Below, one piece after another: positions 1 through 11,511 of a stretch of 64,000 nucleotides of DNA. The notes beneath the pieces were generated by a model that did no database searches, was not told the origin of the DNA, and saw only the letters and a program-made list of their open reading frames with translations. Made by a program: the position numbers and the translations under genes. Within the stretch, counting starts at the first letter, position 1. Every line of letters begins with the position of its first letter. The stretch is from Albifimbria verrucaria (lineage: Eukaryota > Ascomycota > Sordariomycetes > Hypocreales > Stachybotryaceae): assembly GCA_020081605.1 (NCBI GenBank), contig JAHREC010000018.1, positions 186,001 through 250,000 on the forward strand, in the 5' to 3' direction.

Positions 1-1
1 C

Positions 2-1072
2 GGCGTCACCGACGACACCGCTGCTATCCAAGCTGCGTTCAACGCTGCAGCTGCTGACGAGGTTGTCTTCTTCCCTCATGGAGCATACCTCATCCATGAC
101 ACCGTTAATGTCCCAGCCAATATCCGCATTGTCGGAGAGATCTGGCCACTGCTTATGGCAGCTGGAAATAGAAACTTTCAAGACCAGCTTAACCCCAAGC
201 CCATGCTACGAGTCGGCCGGCCTGGAGATATTGGCAACGTGGAGATATCCGACCTGATACTTGAAACCAAAGGTGCGCAGCCAGGCGCAATACTCATGGA
301 ATGGAACCTCGAGGCTGCTAGGCCGGGCTCTGCTGGACTTTGGGATGTTCATGCTCGTGTGGGCGGCAGTGCTGGCACCGATCTCCAGTCCGATAAGTGC
401 ACAAAGACTCCAAACGTTGACACTAAGCCAAACCTGCAATGCATCGGCGCGTGGATGCTGCTCCACATTACTCCTTCTGCTTCTGCCTACCTGGAGAACA
501 CCTGGCTCTGGGTGGCTGACCACGAGCTAGATCGCCCAGACGAGAACCAAATTAATATCTACAACGGTCGAGGGTTACTGGTCGAGTCAACTAAGCCTAC
601 CTGGCTTTGGGGCACTGCATCGGAACACAGTGTCCTCTATAATTACCAGTTCCAAAACGCTGCCAATGTCTACATGACGGTAATTCAGACCGAGTCTGCC
701 TACTTCCAAGCCAACCCTGATGCAACCGTTCCTTTCAAAACTTTGTCGGCATGGAATGATCCAGACTGGTCTTCCTGTACAAGTCGCAACTGCGCAAAGA
801 CATGGGGTCTTCGAGTTCGCAAGTCCAAGGATGTCCTCCTGTACGGTGGCGGAATGTACTCCTTCTTTGAGAACTACACGCAAGATTGTCTCGTGACTGA
901 GGACTGTCAACAGAATATGGTTGACATTACCGACTCGAACATCGTCATGTACGGCGTGAACACTAAGGCCTCATCCAACGTGGTTACATTGAATGGAAAG
1001 GGAGTCGTGAAACATCTGCCAGATAACGTCAACACCTTCTGTGCAGCCATTGCAGAGTTCCGGCCGACTTAG
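2..1072 (+). CDS. GH55 exo-beta-1,3-glucanase, C-terminal part (5' end outside window)
   Basis: The reading frame is open from the first bases of the window to a TAG stop at the end, about 356 codons, with no start of its own. The translation fits the second half of fungal glycoside hydrolase family 55 enzymes, which cleave glucose from the non-reducing ends of beta-1,3-glucans outside the cell. Near the left edge is the repeat opening GVTDDTAAIQAAF followed by a pectate-lyase-like strand stretch (VVFFPHGAYLI), the usual start of the second beta-helix of the family. Further in, an ENTWLWVADHELD segment and paired cysteines (around SSCTSRNCAKTW) match the same fold. No frameshift or intron is seen here. 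The exact substrate is inferred from the family. A degraded copy is unlikely, since the frame is clean. Confidence 0.85.
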   Translation, partial: GVTDDTAAIQAAFNAAAADEVVFFPHGAYLIHDTVNVPANIRIVGEIWPLLMAAGNRNFQDQLNPKPMLRVGRPGDIGNVEISDLILETKGAQPGAILMEWNLEAARPGSAGLWDVHARVGGSAGTDLQSDKCTKTPNVDTKPNLQCIGAWMLLHITPSASAYLENTWLWVADHELDRPDENQINIYNGRGLLVESTKPTWLWGTASEHSVLYNYQFQNAANVYMTVIQTESAYFQANPDATVPFKTLSAWNDPDWSSCTSRNCAKTWGLRVRKSKDVLLYGGGMYSFFENYTQDCLVTEDCQQNMVDITDSNIVMYGVNTKASSNVVTLNGKGVVKHLPDNVNTFCAAIAEFRPT

Positions 1073-2579
1073 CATTTCCTCCTACTCTTTATCGAACAGT
1101 TTAGTGTTGACTCTTCTTGCCCGCTATATGTGCACAGTTCATTGATTATACCGATAATACTCAAGAAACTCATAAGAAATACACTATGGGTTTCTTAGTT
1201 TATTATTATGGTGTTGGACATGAAATGACCTGGCTGTTTGATTTGCTCCATACTTACCCTAGAGCAATTGTTAGTCTGAAAATTATTCGATCTTTATATA
1301 AAGACGCTGGCTTTATTTTTTTCCTTTTAGTTAAAAAAATTTAACCCTCCTCAATCTTTTAGTCTAACCATTTGATCGTAAACATCCTGTGCGACGAGCG
1401 TTATGGTTCTATAAGTAGGCTGAAGATTTCCAACTTCAATAGAACATCTTCATAATCGTCGGGTGGATACTTAGTGCCGCGGTTATTGTGACAACCAGTG
1501 AATCGAGTCAACCACCCAATGAGCTTGAACCAATATCTATCACAGCCGAAATAGTCTCTGTTATTTATCAGTTTATCTCTCTTGAGATATTATCTACTGT
1601 GAAAGTGTCGTCGCGAGGCAGTCGCCAACTCAATATCACCCCACTATTGCGGTGATTGTGGGGCAGCTGAGCCGTATCACACCCAAATACTCTGTAACCG
1701 GGGTGACTTCTGACCTTGCTATCGAACACAAGATTCTAAAGCCGTATGAGCATGTTCGCTGGAAGTGTATTGATGGACAGTAAAGAAATTGTCTCGCCCC
1801 TTATAACCATGGGAAATCGCACGACCTACCACTCCTCCGTAATGGCGCACCCTTTTATCGACATTACGGCAACCATGTCTCAGCTACCAGGCCGGCGAGC
1901 AGGGTAGAAAACGAGCTTAAGTACATATGCAGTTCACCCTTTCCAATCACTTCGGCGAGAAACTGTCCTACAGGGGCATGCCCAATCAAATATCCGGTCA
2001 CATGCCTTGGCATTGTTTTTGCCGGAGCTTCTATGACTTATCTAATTGGGCTTGATAAGAGCATCGTTGTCTTTTCCTCTTGGTTCCTGCATTGATCGAT
2101 CATGCTTTCCAAATTACGGTCCTTATTTTCCATCTGGATGGAAGATAGTGGTGCGCAAGAGGCAGGAAAAATAACCATTGTTTATTCTTAAGTGTGAGAG
2201 TCACCATCATGATTTAAGCATTAAACTGGCTCATGTATGCTGAATTACCGAAAACCGTTTCTTCTCCGTTTCTGGCTCTTGACAGAGTCTGGGTGCCCTG
2301 CAGGAAATCTCGTGTTCAGGCCAGCAGTTTAGCATAGCCTATGAGATGATGAGCCGGCACAAACACCTTCTGTTTTGGGACAGCTTAGTCTGAATCCATC
2401 ATCTCGTATTGATATCCTGTGCTTGAAACCCCGTAGTTTCGGTACCATCGTTGGCGAGATCATTTCATTATTTAAGCATCGCAGACGGACGTCGTGGACG
2501 AAGAAACCGTGGGATAAGCGGTCCTCCAAGCTGTCTTTGGCCAGAATCAGCTCATTGTTCAGTTTATAAGCTGTGCAGG
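1073..2579. other. intergenic, no gene recognised
   Basis: Only short overlapping frames without family resemblance. It holds the 3' flank of the glucanase gene and the promoter of the subtilase gene. Confidence 0.6.
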
Positions 2580-5539
2580 ATGGTGGGCGGACACTTCCTT
2601 AGCGCGGCAATTGCTGTGTCAGTCCTGGGTTACAACACCCTCGCTGCCCAGACACCTATTCCCGCCGCAAAACTCGGTCCTGGGGTTTGGCAGAGCATCT
2701 TAGAGGGCCCAAAAGGGACCGAGCATCTCAGAAAAGGCGACGGTTCAGCGAAAGATACCAAGTCGATTCCCAAAGCCTACATTGTCGAGCTCAAGACTGG
2801 GGCTTCTCTTGGTGGCCGCTCGGAGGATCTGCACATTAGCTTCCACAAGCGTGCCGAGGAGGCGAACATTGATTATGAAGTGCGACGCGAGTTCACAGAT
2901 AAATCTCTCTTCTACGGGCTCTCTATTGAGCTGAGCAAAGAGGACGAAAGGGAAGTACTCGAAGCTCTTCCTGAAGTCCGCAGGGTTTGGCCTGTTGTGG
3001 AGATAAAGCGTCCTACGCCCGTGGGTTTCGAAAACTTCGATGTTAGTGGACCAGTTGCCCCAGAGTACGGCTTCAACACCAGTGTCATTCGCTCCGAGGA
3101 CTACAAAATTGACTACAATCTTAAGATGGCTGGTGTCGACCATCTCCATTCCCGCGGTATCAAGGGCAAGGGAGTCAAAATTGCCATCATTGACACTGGT
3201 GTCGATTACCGCCACCCTGCTCTGGGAGGTGAATTTGGACCAGGAAAGAAAGTGGCCTTTGGAAGAAACTATATCGACGATGGCCAGGGTAGCTCAGATG
3301 ATCCAATTGCCACATGCGCAGCTGGCGGCCACGGAACTCATGTCGCCGGTAAGTCAACAAACTTCCACCCTGACAAGAGAGTATCACTCTAAACAATAGT
3401 TTAGGCATCATTGCCGGTGAGGACCCCAAGGACAAGGGCTTTGGCCTCCTCGGCGTAGCTCCCGAAGCCACCCTTGGAATGTACCGTGTTTTTCCTGTGG
3501 CGGCCTCGCTGCTTCCGATACCGTCCTGCAAGCCATGATCGACAGTGTCAACGATGGTGCCAACATCGTTTCCATGTCATTAGGTTCGGATACTGGTTTT
3601 GAGCGCGCAGACCCATATGGTCAAGTTATCACTAATGCCAAGAATAACGGGGTGGCATTTGTCGTGGCTGCCGGAAACAGCGGCCACAATGGGCCTATAC
3701 TCTCCAGCTCTCCCGCGATCGCGATCGATGCTGTTGCTGTTGCTTCTGTTGATTCTGCTCGGTACCCGACTACGTACAAGGTCAAGAGTAACCGAGGGGA
3801 GAGTGGCGGTATTCTAGTCTTTGGCCAGTCATGGGCGAGTTCAACGTCTTCGCAGCTCCAGACTATGATGAAAGCCTTGGCTGCGACTTTGAATCGCTTC
3901 AGAAGGCCATTGAAAAGGTGGAAGAGTACGGCTGGGATATTACCAAGACGTTTTACATGGTTCGTCAAAATGAAAGATGTTCTTTGGATGGTGCCGTCTT
4001 GAACTCATATTACTATGGCTTCAAGGCTGTCATTGCATGGAGAGACCATGAATTCCCCAACCCATATGACAACGACTACGTTGGGTCCGCTCCACCTCTT
4101 TTCACCCTCTCGATCGACCATATAGACGGCCCCAAGCTTTACGACGCAATCAAGGTTGACCCGCGCAACTTCCGTCTTCGATTCACGGATCAACGTTTCT
4201 TGGCTGTAGATAACCCGAGCGCGGGTCTCACAAGCAATTACTCCAGCCTTGGTAATACCTGGGAGTATAATGCCTTTAAGCCTCTGATCTCCGCACCAGG
4301 CCATCTTATCCTTAGCAGTTGGCCGTTGGAGGCCGGTGGCTACACCATCATTTCAGGAACCTCAATGGGTACGTAATTGGATTGCACTGGAACAGAGCAG
4401 CCTGGTTCTCTTTCAGGGAAATCAATTATAACTAACTGAGCCTAATAACAGCCACTCCTTTTGTCGCCGGATGTTATGCCCTTCTGAAATCAGTGTACCC
4501 CAAACTGAGCGTTGACGAGTTGACCAATCTCTTCAGTACCACGGCGGTGCCTTCAAAATACTGGGGCGATAAGGATATCGTTCATTCCGTGACCCATCAG
4601 GGCGCAGGTACAATCAATGTGTGGAATGCTTACAACAGCGGTGTCAAGTTTAAGGATGGTGTCGTGGTCCTCGGACAATCTGAGAAGCCCGTTACCAGGA
4701 ACATCACCTTTACCAACACGCTCGGGCGGCCCAAGACTTTCGAGGTGTCGCACGTCCCTGCGGGTTTGATGAAGTTGGTACCGTACCCTGACCTTGGCGC
4801 TGCGCCTTGGAGGTTGTATGGTAACCCATCTTTGCCCACATATGCGAAGGTCGAGTTTGAGGGTGCAACAACGATTACCTTAGATCCTGGTGAAACGACT
4901 ACGGTGTCTTTTGTCGTGACACCACCTGCTGGGCTCGACCCCGACACGATCCCACAGCATTCCGGATTCATCAAATTCGTTTCAGGGCGTGACGTCTACA
5001 GTGTTCCCTACATGGGTCTGCCCTATGTCATTAATGAGGTCCCTGTCTTGGAAAGAGATCTCGTTGACGGCTTTCTCCTGCCTAGCATGATCCAGACTTT
5101 CGACGAATCCGGAAACCCGATCTATGCACACAACGACGTTGTCGAATTTGACCCTGCTAACTACGAATTCGTCAACATGGTCTACTTTGCCCGCCAACCC
5201 TCGGACGCATATCGAGTTGATGTAGTCCCCGCCAACACCACGTTTGAGCCAACGTACTATGGATTCAACAAATCTCACATCATCGAAACACACACCCCTG
5301 ATATTCGTGTTGTGGATACGTTCGGCAATGTCGAGTCGTTCGGTACTGTGTTCTACGACACCTTCCTTCCGCCCATCTACCACTATCTCTCCTGGTATGG
5401 CGGTTTTGATGATATTGGTGTGTTGCCGCCAGGAGACTATCGCTGGCTTCTTAGAGTGTTACCTCTCGAAAAAAATCCTGAGGATCCAAAGAGCTGGACA
5501 AGTTGGTTGAGCCCGGTAATGAGGTTCCCGGAACCCTAG
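2580..5539 (+). CDS. secreted subtilisin-like serine protease (S8), two frame breaks
   Basis: A large extracellular subtilase of the fungal minor-protease type. It starts at an ATG followed by a signal-peptide-like stretch, then an inhibitor-I9-like propeptide (AYIVELKTG). The catalytic residues are all visible: Asp in IIDTGVDYRHP, His in GGHGTHVAG, the oxyanion Asn in AAGNSG, and Ser in GTSMATPFVAG. A protease-associated insertion lies between Asn and Ser, and a fibronectin-like C-terminal part (DUF1034 type) follows. Two introns fit well, 3349-3404 and 4369-4451; the second splits the catalytic-Ser motif. Two frame breaks remain: at the T5 run 3489-3493, and near 3790-3805, where the frame changes before RYSSLWPV. 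Each behaves as one missing base. With both read through, the protein is about 920 residues. It may be an intact gene with sequence errors or a young pseudogene. Confidence 0.85.
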
Positions 5540-6966
5540 ATTAAAGAAGTTAGGTATGGAGTAATGCGAGTTGTACAATTTAAGGTTAAACTCGGCCCGC
5601 TTCATGAGAAACTAACTAAGATACTACGTGGAAATGGAGTATAATGTCTATAATGAAAGGTATTGGTTAACTTTCAGTGTCAACCACGGCGAAGAATTGA
5701 GAGGGATTTCGCAGAAGTCTTGATAGCTAATTTTGAAGCGTGATAGTAATGCTAATCATTAGTAACATTAGCGGGTTCCATCTACTGGAATTCGAAGTGT
5801 GTTAGAGCGACGAGTTGAAGCTTCCAATTAGCTGTTGCTAAAAGCAATATTATTATGTCACAAGAGATTTGAGTTCACAAAGGAAAAGGGTCGCTCGCGG
5901 CCCTATACATGTTATGCTCAGGTCGACAGTGATTTCGTGCCGCTGAACCCTCCTGTTCAGGGTACCACGCCATCTCCTTCCTAGCCATATGTGCTCCCAA
6001 TTGAACAAAATGCATAGTTGATGCTATCACAACTGGTACCTACCCATGAGTTTATCAAGGATCTCATCCATGAGTTTGATAGCTGAAGTCAGTCGTGCCT
6101 CATCGTCTTATGTACGGCAATTCACGTTTGGCATACACTTGGCCACTTTGTCGGCTGTGGTTGGGAAACATTAGCATCTTTGCCACTGTGCCACAGCATC
6201 AATCCGCCATCAATCGGCATATCTGCAAATGAGAAATCTTATGGGCCCCAAGTTGGATTGTTCTCGATACCGAAACTACAAAGTGCCGTTGTTGAGGCTT
6301 AGTAGGAGGTCTGGCACAGGGCCTTTAAGAACTAGCCGTCATTACCAAAGATGGCTTCTTGGTCCTCAACAGGTCACTGTATGAACCTCTTGGCCATGAG
6401 CTGGTCGAAAATTCATGGATGCTGAGTGTGTTTAGCTGAGGCGGCCAACTCAAGGCCAAATAGCCATTGCAATGGGACAAAACCGGCAGAGGTATTCATG
6501 ATGCCCAGTTGCGGCATCACGCCTGTTGGTCCTAACACAACACGAGGTCAAACAGTCCCTTGGGATTAGATGCAAGCCTATCAAATCATTCTGAAGTGCC
6601 AGTCCTATTACCTGTACGCCCCAATGCCAAACAGTGTGGGACTAGGGAATATGTTACCTCGACGGTCTGATCTCCCCGCCTCCGACGTGTCGTACGAGGC
6701 GCAAGTTTTTATACAACGGCCTCCTATGACATCGGGTCCTGCTTCGTTTCAAGTCATAACCTGTGATGAATCCCTGCTACCAAGCCTCAATTTAAGTCAC
6801 ACTTAGCCATTTCCTAGATTCATATAGAAATCCGGGCCTCCACCCCGGAAACAATGGATTTGGGCATAGAAACCTATTATCCTAAACTGGTCCTTCCAAC
6901 CTTAACGATGATACCATGTACAATCACTGGATTAAACCTGTCGGACAAGGCAGTAGGCATCGTAAC
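5540..6966. other. intergenic, no gene recognised
   Basis: Short frames only. The stretch near 6100-6560 has coding-like composition on the minus strand but is broken repeatedly and matches nothing I can name. Confidence 0.5.
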
Positions 6967-8092
6967 CTAGTTCTTCCAAGCCTTCTCTAACATTTCTTCA
7001 ACGGTTAGAGCCTTGATGTGAGGGAATTGGGCATTCAAGGTCTTTGGCGTAGGAAAGTTCAAGCTTCCATCGTCAAACCATAAGCCGAATGTCGCGAAAA
7101 GAGGTTGCGCAATTTCTTTGGGAAAGAACTGGTAGCTTGGGACATGACCGGGCAGCTCGGTCACCTCGCCTCTCTGCAGCTTCTCGACACTATCATGTGT
7201 CACGTTGAATTTGGTTCCTGCCTTTGTAAGTAGACGATATCACTCAAGATCCTTTGACAAAGCAATTACCGGTAACGGATTCCGCAAGCCGAGTGAACTG
7301 GTTCCAAGTGACATGGTCACCAACGACATAGCTGACTTTGTCCCACGCATCCGCATCGAGAAGAGCAGCCACATATCTCCCAATGTCCGAGGTGTGACTA
7401 AAGATAGCTGGTGTATCGCCACTGCCGGGAAGAGCAGCGGTTTTATTCGGAATATCAAGGAAAAGAGTCATAGGCGGCATATTGGACTTGACTTTGGGAA
7501 ACCCCAGTAGTCCATGAAGAAACCGTTATGAACCGTGGTCCACTCTAGAGTCTTAGTTTTCTTGAGCAGCGCGTGAGCCTCTAATTTTACTGCAACACTT
7601 GGTAACTTTGTGATGTCCCTAACAAGAGGTTTTTAACACCTGGTATTTGTAGTCCTTACGACGCCTTGGATACGTACTCCGGTTTGTGGGGAATCCCCAG
7701 TCGCTCGAAATTATCCTTTGAGTTGTCTCCGCGGCGTCCGCTGCTTGAATTAGTTCGTTCTCCCTGATAGGTGGACCACCCTGGGTTGGGAGCATGGTCA
7801 GAGCGGATACAACTGTATGAATCTTTTTATCTTCCAAGATCTTGGCCAAAGATTCGACATTGGAGTAATCCACTGCAATTATGGGAGCGCCGAGCTTGCG
7901 CTCAAGCTCTTCATCAGCCTAATTACATCGTAGACAGTTAGCAATATATACCGAAATGTCAACATCACCTCCTCCTGCTTTACCAACTTTTCGTGATAAG
8001 ATGAACACCTGGTGTTTCGCAGTCGAGAGTATCGCCTCGACTAAAGTGCGACCAAGTTGGCCTGTGCCTCCAGCGACTGCGACGACAACCAT
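6967..8092 (-). CDS. NmrA-like / isoflavone-reductase-type NAD(P)-binding protein
   Basis: A Rossmann-fold protein of the NmrA/isoflavone reductase family, which includes redox-sensing regulators and NAD(P)H-dependent reductases; it should be cytosolic. The start codon at the right end gives MVVVAVAGGTGQLGRTL, with the nucleotide-binding GGTGxxG motif at once. Then come LSRKADEELERKLG (joined by intron 7919-7987 with an unusual GTTGGT donor), SSDWGFP, and after a frame break the family-typical TVHNGFFMDYWG and DIGRYVAALL. A second intron, 7218-7269, joins ESVTG to TKFNVTHDS. The frame break lies at the T5 run 7630-7634 on the plus strand (one base too many). Length is about 310 residues, normal for the family. 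It is transcribed divergently from the Zn2Cys6 regulator on its right, so they may share control. Confidence 0.82.
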
Positions 8093-8565
8093 TGTGGATG
8101 AGCTCAGTAAAGGTTGACGTTTGGTAATGGATGAATGTTGATTTTGGTTGGGTAAGGTGGAAATTTTCCATGATTCTGTTGAGGGAGTCTTTATACTCAA
8201 GGAACTGCCATGGGCTGGAGCACATTACAATTTTGTAATGGAGAACCGGATGCAAATTGCATCCGTGGTGCTCCTTTGAATAAGCTAGTAAAACAATGAC
8301 AACAAACTTAAGTAGACTAGCTCAATCTTGCTCAGTCATGGAGCCGCCTAACTCAAGCCAGCCCTGGTTTCGGATGCAATTTACTTCCGAGTTCCCTGAA
8401 CAAGCCACATCCGCATGGCCATTCTTTGTCATCAGATAACCTCCGGAAGCAATCTGCATCATTATGCTAATCAGAAGCGGCACAGTTTTCTTCCACCTTT
8501 CTAATATTGAGTTGCACCGAAGGAATTTTGTTGACTTTGGGGATCGACAAAAGGCTGTGCCCGCA
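8093..8565. promoter_or_regulatory. divergent promoter region, NmrA-like gene / Zn2Cys6 gene
   Basis: The 473 bases between the two start codons must hold both promoters. Overlapping minus-strand frames here have no family resemblance. No specific binding site is claimed. Confidence 0.4.
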
Positions 8566-10614
8566 ATGGCTGAGGTATCACTTTCAATCGACGAGCCACG
8601 GGATCGGACACGACAAAGAGCTCTCCAGGTATCTTGTGGCAAGAAACCAGCGTATCTACCAATTAACTGATATCTCCAATCCAAGGCTTGTCAGCGCTGT
8701 CGTTTGAAGAAGATAAAGTGCGACGGAAAGCTGCCACAGTGCGCCCATTGCCATGTTTGTGGACCTGGGACAGAGTGCGTGTACGCGGACACACGGAAGA
8801 TGCGCGGCCCAGGTAAAAGGTATCGTTGAGCTTTCTGATAGTCCATATGGGCAAGCTTACTAGCCAAAAGCCCAGTAAACAGCGCATCGAAGATTTGCAG
8901 CAGCGGCTGTCAGACATAGAGTCGCTGCTTGGTCGTTCGGACCTTTCTGCTGAGATTGAGATCTCTAACACTTTGGCCGGTCGCACAACTACTAATATCG
9001 ATGACCAAAATGCGATTGGTAAAGATCAAATGGCTTCTAGTTTCGACAGTAATATCCAGCAGGCTTCGCAAAGACAAGTCCAAAGCGTTGCAGCTACCAC
9101 TCTTGGTCCCGCGGCTACACACTTCAAGAAGCTGGCTGATCTCGGCGCCTCAAAAGCGTATGCTGAAAAAAAGCCACATATTCCCATCCCTAGATAGAAC
9201 TACGGCCCCGCATAATCGAGTCGAAATCCGCACTGGCATGCTTCAAGGCACGGCAGAGAGACTATTTGACGATCTTCCCTGTTTACTGCTGATTCATTCA
9301 GGAACCAGCTCCAACAGCAGCCTGTGGCTGTTGAACCAGAGAATTACACCTGGACAACATGTTTGAAAGCTCTAATGGGTATGGCTTTGAGGCTCAAGGC
9401 TGAGAACTCATCGTTTGAAGAAATCGCCGTCTTATCATTGGAAGCCTTTCGAGAGGCCCATGCTGCCCTACCAAACATCCTTGGTACCAATAACATCGAA
9501 ACGGCATTGCAGGCAGTCTTGGCCATGATAATGTACTTGAAAACCACTGCAAACATTAGTTTGATGGCTCTTTTGTTATCCACGGCTGTGCGGCTGAGTC
9601 AAATGCTTAGTCAAGAAGTCAGTGAGCTGAATACAGCACCTGAGGCTTTACAAAGGCTTTGTGTTATTACATGGCTGTTGGATTCTGAATTAAGTTTGAA
9701 CCACAGTATTCCTTCTCTCTTTTCTTCCGAGCCCATGGAATTGAGGCACATTGCCCAACAGGTAATGCAATCTAATTATCCAAACACGTCGCTCTCGTTG
9801 CGGGCATTATTCCGTCGAATAGACCTTGCTTTCTTACAATCTCGGATCCTTTCGGAGTTATACCTTGGAAAACCTTTACTTCTGTCTAATAATGAAATGA
9901 TCAGCACGGTCGCGGAGCTGGACTCATCGCTAAGACACTGGTTCTCCAACATGCCGAATGATATGAAAGTTGAGAGCTACATCCAACCATTTTCATTCAC
10001 GCCAACGAGCTCAGTTAGACTTCACATAGCTTACAACAATTGCCTCACCTTTGTGCATTGGCCATTTCTGCGCCACTGCCTGACTGCAAAAGTCCATGGT
10101 ATGCGACATGGAGAAATGGAACTGAACATCAGGCCGCCAGAGCTTGGAAACTCAATCACACGTATCAGATCTGCAGCACGAGCTATAATCAAAGGTTTCT
10201 ACCAGACAGAGACTCTATCAATTGCCGAATTATGGTAACCTATCCAGTTCATGGCGCTGAAGTTCAACACCGATAGCTAACATCAAGATCTAAAGGCCCT
10301 TGTTATACTATGCTTTATCTGCCAACATAATTCTGCTAGCCTGCATATTGCAGGACCCCAGCGACAATGAAGCTTGCTATGATAGAACCGCAATCCAACG
10401 GTTGGCGCAATATATCGGTAACAAAGTCAATAATGAGGCGTGTAGACTGCAGGCTTTTTTACAAGGCTGTGTCGCCGTGGAGACGATGGTTCGCGGTGCA
10501 ATTAGCGAGGCTATGGGAGTCACGGACCAAGAACAAACACATAAGTTTGGTGAAAAATATCACGGAAATTCCCAGGTTAGAGTTCACAAATTTCTTGGGC
10601 CAGCTAGTTGGTGA
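8566..10614 (+). CDS. Zn2Cys6 fungal transcription factor with MHR domain
   Basis: A nuclear binuclear zinc-cluster regulator. The first exon encodes a 21-residue lead; intron 8629-8685 joins it to the cluster CQRCRLKKIKC-x6-CAHC-x8-C, spacing 2-6-6-2-8. A second short intron (8820-8863) leads into a coiled-coil-like linker (KQRIEDLQQRLSDIESLL). The middle homology region is seen from about 9200 on (TWTTCLKALMGMALRLKAEN, later HIAYNNCLTFVHWPFLRH). Intron 10235-10295 joins IAELW to PLLYYALSANIILLACIL, which continues to the stop. Frame breaks sit at the A7 run 9166-9172 (one extra base) and around 9280-9300 (one missing). The expected length is about 610 residues. The target genes are unknown; the divergent NmrA-like neighbour is the obvious candidate. 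Confidence 0.83.
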
Positions 10615-11511
10615 CCATTCTAACCTCGATAGGCGATGGTTGTCGTTTTGTCTACAGTGACCCACCCCATGCGTATCGCATATAATCTCATGGGAAACCT
10701 GAAGAACTCGGATTACCGGGCCTCTCATGATTACTTGGATGCCCTGGGGTTATCGGGAGATGCTGGTAGATATGGTGTATTTGTTTGTGAGAGCATGAAA
10801 TCTGAAATCTAATCTGAGGACAAAACATGGCTACAATGCTGAGGGTAAGCATATATGATAGGAAAGCTCGAATAGAAAGTTGCATCTTATGTATGATGCT
10901 GGCGTGAACTTGTAGGACCCAGTTGAGCAGCCTCTCGTGTCGAGTATTGCAGCCGGCGTTCAGCCAGGATCTGGAGTGTTGATCTTAAGCCAATAGAGTT
11001 GAAATGAGCTCGACGTCGTGATTGTGCTTACAAAGTAGCGCCTAATGCCAGCATACTTGGTTAGCCATATATTCCACCTGATCACGCAATTCGCCATGAT
11101 GCGACATTGCGGAGCTGCATCGTCGCCAAGTCGCTCTTACGATGATGGCTCCATCTTTTTCCTTCAGTTATGGTGGGTTTGGCCAGATTTCTTTTTCGCA
11201 CAGACAGAGATGGAGGATGTTTATCTTATCAACCTGTAGAAAAGACCATATTGAACTGGAGGCTGTAGTCCGAGTCGAGACCAACTTTCTGGCTACAAAG
11301 ATCCTTGTGCTTGAACAATGTAAGGCTTGTTCTTACTAAAGCTAGGCGCTGACAGTCCTTTCTGAAAGCACGTCATCGCGCTAGCGGATGTGAATGTCCA
11401 CCACGGATGCGGACCAGCATAGGTGCCGCGAATCGGGGCATACATCGCAAATGACCGCTCGTGGTTGGGGCTGATAGATCCGTCGCTAGATGATGCCATT
11501 GATCAATCGTA
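10615..11511. other. intergenic, no gene recognised
   Basis: No convincing frame on either strand. Confidence 0.5.

Noticed and set aside
6100..6560. Possible decayed monooxygenase remnant on the minus strand
   Set aside because: Broken in every frame, and no motif could be named with confidence.
7631..7651. A 21-base intron to explain the frame change in the NmrA-like gene
   Set aside because: Too short for splicing; an extra base in the T5 run explains it better.
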